A stretch of 64,000 nt of DNA from Sporichthya polymorpha DSM 43042 (GTDB taxonomy: Bacteria; Actinomycetota; Actinomycetes; Sporichthyales; Sporichthyaceae): positions 3,323,057 through 3,387,056 of the forward strand of contig NZ_KB913029.1 in the NCBI RefSeq assembly GCF_000384115.1, given 5' to 3'. Both the position numbers and the translations under genes were made by a program. Under the pieces are notes generated by a model. The model did no database searches. It was not told where the DNA came from and saw only the letters and a list, made by a program, of their open reading frames with translations. Below, one piece after another: positions 58,560 to 64,000 of the stretch; the first letter of the stretch is position 1; the number at the start of each line of letters is the position of its first letter.

Positions 58560-59764
58560 CGCTGGATCAGTTCGAGGCCCGGGTGCGAGAGTTCCTCGAC
58601 GCCCGCCGCCCCCGGCGCGCCCCGGTCGCGACCGAGTGGGGTTCGGGCGAGGAACGGCTCGCGCTCTTCCACGAGACCACCGACTCCCAGGAGCGAGCGG
58701 AGGCCGAGGTCGCCCTGGCCTGGCAGCGGGAGCGCTGGGCGGCCGGATTCGGCTGGATCACCGGGCCCGTCGAGCACGGCGGCGCCGGTCTGAGTGCCGA
58801 GTACGACCGGCGCTACCGCGAGATCGAGGCCGAGTACGACGTCCCCGACATGGCGCCGCTGCGGATCGGCCTCGGCACCGTCAGCCACGCACTGCTCGCC
58901 GCCGGGACCCCGGAGCAGATCGCGACCCACGCCGTCCCGCTCCACCGCGGTGAGGCTGTGGCCTGCCAGCTGTTCTCCGAGCCCGAAGCGGGGTCTGACC
59001 TCGCCGGCGTCCGCACCCGTGGCGTCCGCGAGGGCGACACCTGGCGCGTCGACGGGCAGAAGGTCTGGACGTCGAACGCGACCTTCGCCGACCTCGGGCT
59101 CGCGCTGATCCGCACCGACCCGGACGCCCCGAAGCACCGCGGCCTGACGATGTTTCTGGTGCCGATGGACGCGCCCGGCATCGAGGTCCGCCCGCTGCGG
59201 CAGATGACCGGCGGCGCGAGCTTCTGCGAGGTGTTCCTCTCCGACGTCCGGCTCGACGACGCGCTGCGACTCGGCGAGCCCGGGTCCGGGTGGAAGGTCG
59301 CGACATCGGCGCTGGCGGGGGAGCGGCGCGCGGTCGGCGACCGCTCGCACGAGATGAACGCCCGCGCGATGGCGCTGCTCGCGACGCTGGCGCAACGCAC
59401 CGGCCGCGCGGACGACCCCGCGGTCCGTGACGCATGGGTCGCGTTGCACTCCCGGCTGCAGATCGCGCGGTTCCAGCAGCAGCGCATGCAGGCCACGGAC
59501 GAGCGGACGCTGACCGGCGCCGAGCGCGCGATCGACAAGGTCCTGCTCGCGGCGAACTACAAGCTGATCGGCGATCTCGCCGCCGAGCTGCTCGGCCCGG
59601 CCTTCGTTGCCGACACGGGTGAGTGGGGCACGTTCACCTGGAACCGCTGGTTGATGGGCAGCATGGGGTACCGCATCGCCGGCGGGACCGAGGAGATCCT
59701 CAAGACGATGTTGGCCGAGCGCGTGCTCGGGTTGCCGCGCGAGCCGCAGGAGGCCAAGCGTTGA
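58556..59764 (+). CDS. Acyl-CoA dehydrogenase
   Basis: A 402-residue protein: CQLFSEPEAGSDLAGVRTRG, DGQKVWTSNATFADLGLALI, RPLRQMTGGASFCEVFLSDV, and RIAGGTEEILKTMLAERVL at the end. GTG 58556 overlaps the aldehyde dehydrogenase stop and its TGA overlaps the TTG start of the crotonase. It is the third dehydrogenase of this operon, so at least two different acyl-CoA oxidation steps are encoded. Confidence 0.92.
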   Translation: MTLDQFEARVREFLDARRPRRAPVATEWGSGEERLALFHETTDSQERAEAEVALAWQRERWAAGFGWITGPVEHGGAGLSAEYDRRYREIEAEYDVPDMAPLRIGLGTVSHALLAAGTPEQIATHAVPLHRGEAVACQLFSEPEAGSDLAGVRTRGVREGDTWRVDGQKVWTSNATFADLGLALIRTDPDAPKHRGLTMFLVPMDAPGIEVRPLRQMTGGASFCEVFLSDVRLDDALRLGEPGSGWKVATSALAGERRAVGDRSHEMNARAMALLATLAQRTGRADDPAVRDAWVALHSRLQIARFQQQRMQATDERTLTGAERAIDKVLLAANYKLIGDLAAELLGPAFVADTGEWGTFTWNRWLMGSMGYRIAGGTEEILKTMLAERVLGLPREPQEAKR

Positions 59765-60552
59765 GTTCTTCGGCACAGAGCTACGAGACCGTCCTGTTCG
59801 ACCTGGCCGACGGGGTCGCGACCGTGACGCTGAACCGGCCCGAGGTGCTCAACGCCTTCGACCAGCGGATGCTCGACGAGTTCGCGGACGTCTGGAAGCG
59901 CTGCCGCCTCGACGACGACGTCCGCGTCGTCGTGCTCCGGGCCGCGGGGGAGCGCGCGTTCTCCACCGGCGTCGACCGCAAGGCGGGCCGGGACCGCCAC
60001 CCGAACCCGTGGAGCGCCGACGACCCCGGGTTCTTCCTCGGCGCTAAGCAGAACCGCGTGTGGAAACCGCTGATCGCCGCGGTCCACGGCATGTGCGCGG
60101 GCGGCGCGTTCTACTGGATCAACGAGGCCGACGTCGTCATCTGCTCCGAGGACGCGACGTTCTTCGACCCGCACACCACCTACGGCATGCTCTCCGCGCT
60201 CGAGCCCGCCGGCCTGGCCCGGCGCATCCCGCTCGGGGAGGCGATGCGGATCGCGCTGTTCGGCCTCGACGAGCGGATGGGAGCCCAGCGCGCGTACTCG
60301 ATCGGCCTGGTGTCCGAGGTCGTGCCGGGTGGGCAGGCCGAGCTGTGGGAGCGGGCGCACGTTCTCGCGTTGCGCCTCGCCGAGAAACCGCCGCTGGCGA
60401 TCCAGGGGACGGTGAAGGCGGTGTGGGACTCGCTGTCGATGTCGCCGCACGCCGCCCGGGAGGTCCCGTTGGTCTACCCGCAGCTGGCGAATCCGCTGTC
60501 CCAGACCGACTTCTCCTCCGGCGGCGCGCGTCCGAAGCCGGAGATCCGATGA
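59761..60552 (+). CDS. Enoyl-CoA hydratase/isomerase family protein
   Basis: A 263-residue crotonase. VTLNRPEVLNAFDQRMLDEF opens the fold. The oxyanion motifs are RAFSTGVDRKAGR (usual AGAD replaced by TGVD) and VHGMCAGGAFYWINEADVVI, followed by DATFFDPHTTYGMLSALEPA, where a hydratase would have a second Glu. The chemistry may therefore differ from simple hydration. It starts at TTG 59761 within a TTGA overlap and ends in an ATGA overlap with the SDR gene. Confidence 0.88.
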   Translation: MSSSAQSYETVLFDLADGVATVTLNRPEVLNAFDQRMLDEFADVWKRCRLDDDVRVVVLRAAGERAFSTGVDRKAGRDRHPNPWSADDPGFFLGAKQNRVWKPLIAAVHGMCAGGAFYWINEADVVICSEDATFFDPHTTYGMLSALEPAGLARRIPLGEAMRIALFGLDERMGAQRAYSIGLVSEVVPGGQAELWERAHVLALRLAEKPPLAIQGTVKAVWDSLSMSPHAAREVPLVYPQLANPLSQTDFSSGGARPKPEIR

Positions 60553-61385
60553 GCGGGCGCCTGGCGGGCAAGGTCGCGTTCATCACCGGCGCGGCGCGGG
60601 GCCAGGGTCGGTCCCACGCGGTGAAGCTCGCGCAGGAGGGGGCGGATGTCATCGCCGTCGACCTCTGCGCGGACATCGACGTCGCGCCATACCCGCTCGC
60701 GACCCCGGACGACCTGGCCGAGACGGTGCGTCTGGTCGAGGCCGCGGACCGGCGGATCGTCGCGGCGCAGGCCGACGTCCGGGACCTCGACGCGCTGACC
60801 GTCGCCGTCGACGCCGGGGTGGCCGAGCTCGGCCGTCTCGACATCGTCCTCGGCAACGCGGGCATCGCGCAGTACGCCCCGATCACCGAGCTGACGGCCC
60901 ATCAGTGGTCGACGATGATCGACGTCAACCTCACCGGCGTCTTCCACACGGTGAAGGCGGCGCTGCCGCACCTCCTCGCGCACGGCGACGGCGGGTCGAT
61001 CGTTCTCACCAGCTCGGCCGCGGGCCTGCGCGGCATCGAGAACTGCGCGCACTACTGCGCCGCCAAGCACGGCCTGGTCGGGATGATGAAGGGCCTGGCG
61101 CTCGAGCTCGGCCGGCACCGGATCCGCGTCAACACCGTCCACCCCACGACGGTGAACACCGACATGGTGCAGAACCCCGCGACCTACGACCTGTTCCTCC
61201 CGGGCAAGGAGAACCCGACGCAGGAGCAGTTCGCCCGCATCGCGCAGCACCTGAACGTGCTCCCCGAGCCCTGGGCCGAGCCCGCGGACGTGAGCGCCGC
61301 GATCGCGTTCCTGTGCTCCGACGAGGCCCGCCTCGTCACCGGCGTCTCCTTCCCCGTCGACGCGGGGATGGCCGTCCGCTGGTGA
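60549..61385 (+). CDS. Mycofactocin-coupled-type SDR family oxidoreductase
   Basis: A 278-residue SDR: GKVAFITGAARGQGRSHAVK, VDLCADI, SSAAGLRGIENCAHYCAAKH with the Tyr-x3-Lys, VNTVHPTTVNTDMVQNP and VTGVSFPVDAGMAVRW. It is paralogous to 49071. It probably oxidises a secondary alcohol, with tightly bound NAD recycled by mycofactocin. It is the last gene of the nine-gene plus-strand operon that starts at 52253; a hairpin follows at 61423. Confidence 0.92.
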   Translation: MSGRLAGKVAFITGAARGQGRSHAVKLAQEGADVIAVDLCADIDVAPYPLATPDDLAETVRLVEAADRRIVAAQADVRDLDALTVAVDAGVAELGRLDIVLGNAGIAQYAPITELTAHQWSTMIDVNLTGVFHTVKAALPHLLAHGDGGSIVLTSSAAGLRGIENCAHYCAAKHGLVGMMKGLALELGRHRIRVNTVHPTTVNTDMVQNPATYDLFLPGKENPTQEQFARIAQHLNVLPEPWAEPADVSAAIAFLCSDEARLVTGVSFPVDAGMAVRW

Positions 61386-61422
61386 GCCTCGCTCGGGCCA
61401 GCTGAGTAGCGCCCGCCGAAGA

Positions 61423-61440
61423 GGAGTAGTCCGCTACTCC
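61423..61440. terminator. Short hairpin after the catabolic operon
   Basis: GGAGTAG TCCG CTACTCC, a 7-bp perfect stem with a 4-base loop, 37 bp after the SDR stop. It could be a terminator or an operator for the gene at 61504. Confidence 0.5.
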
Positions 61441-61503
61441 TGTGCTCCGCGCGCCCCGGTCGTCCAATGGAGGGGCGAGCAAAGGCGCGAGCGTGAGGAT
61501 GCG

Positions 61504-61689
61504 GTGAGAACGATGACGGCGATCGACGAGCGACTGACGGCCCCGGTGTCCGTCCGCCACCCCGAGCAGGGCTGGAGCCTCCTGATCAACGGGGTGGTCC
61601 TCTTCGACGACGGCGGCGCCCTCCTCCCCACCGGCGAGTCCCTCGCCCCGCCCGTCCCGGCCCTCGTCCCGGCCGCCCGGGCCGCCTAG
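61504..61689 (+). CDS. DUF5999-like small protein, Cys-less variant (61 aa)
   Basis: The core VRHPEQGWSLLINGVVLFDD is the signature I recall for the small actinobacterial DUF5999 proteins. The usual N-terminal C-x-H-x-P-x-CP stretch is missing, and so is the Cys in SLLCNG (Ile here). It starts at GTG 61504 with GAGG upstream; ATG 61513 is possible. The function of the family is unknown, and loss of the metal-like residues is noteworthy. Confidence 0.7.
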   Translation: MRTMTAIDERLTAPVSVRHPEQGWSLLINGVVLFDDGGALLPTGESLAPPVPALVPAARAA

Positions 61690-61723
61690 CCGATCCGGCA
61701 CATGCTCCTCCGCCCCGGGAGCC

Positions 61724-63556
61724 TCAGGCGGCTGGCTCGTCGGGTGCGGGGCGGGGTGGTTGTCGTTCATCCCCGGGTGCGCTGGCCTGGCCGGGTGGGT
61801 CGGGTTCGATCAGGGGTGGAATCTCGACGTCGTAGACGACCCCGAGGCGGGTGATCCAGCGGACTCGATCGTGGCCGAGCCGGATCAGTTGCCACCCGCC
61901 CTTGGTCTTGAGGTCGTGGTCGTGCTCGCACAGCGGGCCGAGGTTCCCGGCCAGGGTCAGGCCCCCGCGGGCGTGGTCGAGGGTGTGGTCGATCTCCGAC
62001 CGCGCGGCGGGGAGCCGGCAGCCGGGGGCCTGGCAGGTCGTCATCCGGAGCTGGGTGTCCCGGCGTAGTCCTTGGCGGGGGAACCGCCGCCGGGCGTCCT
62101 CCGGGTCTTCCGGGGCGGTCTCGTTCTCGGCGCTAGCGGTGGCGAGGAGGTGGTGGCGGCCGATCTCGACCAGGACGGGGCGCCAGAGCGCGACCTCGGG
62201 GCTGGTGACGGGCTCATCGAGCAGGGCCTGCAGCAGCGTGGCCGGGATGAGCAGGTCGACGATGCCGTGGTCACTGGTCCGGCGCCGTTCCCAGTCGATC
62301 GGCCGGGCGCTGACGAGCCCGGAGCTGACCGCGTACCCGTCGGGGCCGGTGACCGCGAACCGCCACTGCCCGGCGGAGAGTTGCTGGGCGAGGTCGCGGG
62401 CGAGTTCGGCGTGGATCGGGCCCTGCCCGGCGAGCTCAGCGGGGTCGCGGTCCAGCCCGAGCAGGGTGGAGAGCTTCGCGGTCAGCTGCACCCCGTGGTG
62501 CGGAGACCGCGCCACCGGCGCCGACTCCGGCTCGGGCGCCGACTCGGGCGCCGGCTCGGGCTGGGGCTCGGGCTGGGGCTCGAGCTCGGACTCCGGCTCG
62601 GGCGCCGGCTCGGGCTGGGGCTCGGGCTCGGACTCCGGCTCGGGCGCCGGCTGGGGCTCGGGCTCGAACGCGTCGCCCTCGTCGGTCTCTTCGGTGTCGT
62701 CGGTCTCGGTGGCCTGGTCGTGCTCGTCCTCGGTGGGGCGGGTGGTGGCGAGGTGGGCGAGGATCTGCTCGTCGGTGAAGTCGGCGTAAGTGCCGTCCAG
62801 CAGGTTGAGCGCGATCTCCGAGCGCAGGTGATCCAGCGGCCGCGGATCACCCGCACGTTTGGCGTCGTCGGCGAGCTTCCGCACCCGGGCGATCGCGGCG
62901 GCGACCCGGGCGGGGTCCTGGTTCTGCGCGGCCAGGGTGGCGGTGCCGTCCTCGTTGCGCCAGGAGATCACGCGCCGCTCGCGGTGCGCTTCGGCGAACC
63001 GTCGTTGGGCCCAGTCCGGGTCCAGTTGGATGCCGAGTTTGCGGCAGCGCGTGCCGATCTGCTCACTGGTCCAGGGGCGGTCGGCGTCGATCGAGCAGTG
63101 CCCGAGGACCTCCTCGATCACGGTGTTGGCGTGCTCGTCGGTCATGTCTCGGACCCAGAAATGGATCACCCGGGCCCGTTCGATGCTCAACTCGCCGGCG
63201 GTCATCGCGGCGTGCAGCTTGGGGAAGCGCCGCACGACGGCCCAGGCGAAGTCGAGCAGCTCATTCGCGGTGTAGGCCGAGATCCGCAGCGCGGTGCGGA
63301 CCTCATCGGCGCCCCAGCGGTCCGGGGCCGCCAGGCACACGACCTCGTCCTCGGAATCCAGGCCGCGGGACCCGACCTCGGCCACCATGCCCAACCAAAC
63401 CGCGTTCGCGGCGTTGAGCTGGCGCTGGCTGGCGCGCAGCACCGCGACCGTCCCGGCCCCGGTCATCGACGCGCACTCACCCTCACTCGGCCTCAGGCCG
63501 AGCGAGACCTGCCACGCACTCGGCGTGGAAGTGGTGGCTGTCGATGTCCCCGTCAT
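61724..63556 (-). CDS. HNH endonuclease (DUF222/13E12 repeat family)
   Basis: A 610-residue protein. The DUF222 helical domain spans about residues 40-290 ([35 protein letters not shown]). A Glu/Pro/Ser/Gln-rich linker (about 295-347) and a middle region follow. The HNH domain near residues 505-545 reads [38 protein letters not shown] and [10 protein letters not shown]. These genes are widespread, often multicopy and sometimes called REP13E12 in mycobacteria. Their function is not settled. No flanking direct repeats or transposase are visible. ATG 63556 was chosen for the start. Confidence 0.9.
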   Translation of the reverse strand: MTGTSTATTSTPSAWQVSLGLRPSEGECASMTGAGTVAVLRASQRQLNAANAVWLGMVAEVGSRGLDSEDEVVCLAAPDRWGADEVRTALRISAYTANELLDFAWAVVRRFPKLHAAMTAGELSIERARVIHFWVRDMTDEHANTVIEEVLGHCSIDADRPWTSEQIGTRCRKLGIQLDPDWAQRRFAEAHRERRVISWRNEDGTATLAAQNQDPARVAAAIARVRKLADDAKRAGDPRPLDHLRSEIALNLLDGTYADFTDEQILAHLATTRPTEDEHDQATETDDTEETDEGDAFEPEPQPAPEPESEPEPQPEPAPEPESELEPQPEPQPEPAPESAPEPESAPVARSPHHGVQLTAKLSTLLGLDRDPAELAGQGPIHAELARDLAQQLSAGQWRFAVTGPDGYAVSSGLVSARPIDWERRRTSDHGIVDLLIPATLLQALLDEPVTSPEVALWRPVLVEIGRHHLLATASAENETAPEDPEDARRRFPRQGLRRDTQLRMTTCQAPGCRLPAARSEIDHTLDHARGGLTLAGNLGPLCEHDHDLKTKGGWQLIRLGHDRVRWITRLGVVYDVEIPPLIEPDPPGQASAPGDERQPPRPAPDEPAA

Positions 63557-63706
63557 CACTGCTGAACCTAGAGGCCACCACCGACAGTCTGTTTTCGCCC
63601 AGATCACCCGCTGGTGTAGCACCTCTGGCGCCACATCAGCAACACCGGCCCCTGAAGAAGGGCTCACTAGACGTGCAGGCAGGTACGGGTTCGGGTCCTG
63701 CCGTGA

Positions 63707-63991
63707 TCAGGTCAGTGCGCGGACCCGCTTGACGGTCTTCGCGAGCAGGGCTTTGGACTGCGTGAGGTTGGGGAAGGGCCCGTTGTAGCGGGACGAGCCG
63801 ACGTTGAGCTCGGTCTGGCCGACGAGAGCGTTGAGGTCGTACCCCAGCATCGAGATGGAGACGTCGTCCACCGCGGCGTAGATCTCGTACCGGATCCCGA
63901 AGGCGACGTCCGCGCCGGCCACCGTCATCGTGATGGGCTTCAAGCGGATGAGTTCGACCACGCCGCCGTCGCGCTCGATGGAGGCGGTCAT
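63707..63991 (-). CDS. Hypothetical protein, possibly running off the window edge
   Basis: The visible frame gives 94 residues from an ATG at 63991, and it stays open to the window edge (KKA before the Met). It may therefore be the C-terminal part of a longer gene. The sequence is beta-rich and soluble (VVELIRLKPITMTVAGADVA, FGIRYEIYAAVDDVSISMLG), with no recognised domain. It ends 150 bp before the HNH gene start on the same strand. Confidence 0.6.
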   Translation of the reverse strand: MTASIERDGGVVELIRLKPITMTVAGADVAFGIRYEIYAAVDDVSISMLGYDLNALVGQTELNVGSSRYNGPFPNLTQSKALLAKTVKRVRALT

Positions 63992-64000
63992 GGCCTTCTT

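Noticed and set aside
62515-62670. Possible CRISPR or tandem-repeat locus
   Set aside because: The repeats are codon-scale units in frame with the HNH gene and encode Glu/Pro; there are no spacers and no cas genes.
61724-63556. DUF222-HNH gene as an inserted mobile element
   Set aside because: No target duplication, inverted ends or mobility partner is visible, so I annotate it only as a coding sequence.
1-64000. tRNA, rRNA or riboswitch genes
   Set aside because: No T-loop (GGTTCGANTCC-like) with a matching cloverleaf, rRNA core or recognisable riboswitch core was found by eye; a covariance-model scan would be decisive.

Overview
The window comes from a very GC-rich actinomycete chromosome. 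The signs are pervasive GTG/TTG starts, ATGA/GTGA/TGATG stop-start overlaps, an F420-type luciferase-like oxidoreductase, two SDRs of the mycofactocin-associated type, DtxR/IdeR iron boxes, a 13E12/DUF222 HNH protein and a DUF5999-like peptide. I cannot name the genus from sequence alone. No rRNA, tRNA, CRISPR array, transposase or complete prophage gene was seen.

Layout. 1-5.4 kb: the end of an acyl-CoA ligase, a TetR regulator with a clear operator, a membrane-anchored linalool dehydratase/isomerase-like protein, two genes truncated head to head (P450 and an unknown), and a methyltransferase facing an iron box. 5.4-11.6 kb: ABC uptake module 1 (lipoprotein binding protein, secreted companion, LivH-LivM-LivG triple fusion) and a PucR-type regulator. 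11.7-18.1 kb: DksA-like zinc finger, universal stress protein, MarR plus a cupin relic, small unknowns, thioesterase, GPP34 protein and an iron-boxed FhuF-like reductase. 18.1-32.9 kb: a 710-aa double acyl-CoA dehydrogenase, ExoD, LLM oxidoreductase, molybdopterin oxidoreductase lacking its usual cluster cysteines, MBL hydrolase, LuxR regulator, Rmf-like protein, CAP protein, and an acyl-CoA dehydrogenase/SDR/phosphotransferase operon followed by an enoyl-CoA hydratase. 33.2-40.2 kb: ABC uptake module 2 (binding protein, two small membrane proteins, LivHM fusion, two ATPases, secreted companion). 40.2-61.4 kb: a dense acyl-CoA catabolic region with CoA-transferases, CoA ligase, an Ltp-type thiolase with a DUF35 partner, SDRs, GntR, ferredoxin, amidohydrolases, P450, four acyl-CoA dehydrogenases, aldehyde dehydrogenase and enoyl-CoA hydratases. 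61.5-64 kb: DUF5999-like peptide, HNH endonuclease and a partial unknown.

How the genes may work together. Two paralogous branched-chain-amino-acid-type ABC importers, each with a long Pro/Thr/Gly-rich tether on the binding protein and a related secreted companion, sit among genes for oxygenation (P450 and ferredoxin), CoA activation, beta-oxidation and retro-aldol or thiolytic cleavage. I infer uptake and breakdown of a branched or cyclic, isoprenoid- or steroid-like carboxylic acid; the substrate cannot be read from the sequence.

The most unusual non-coding content is three separate families of repeated palindromes placed at gene 3' ends (58-bp, 42-bp and 17-bp types), some supplying the last codons and stop of the neighbouring gene. 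A shared 19-bp AT-rich motif also lies upstream of four catabolic or transport operons.
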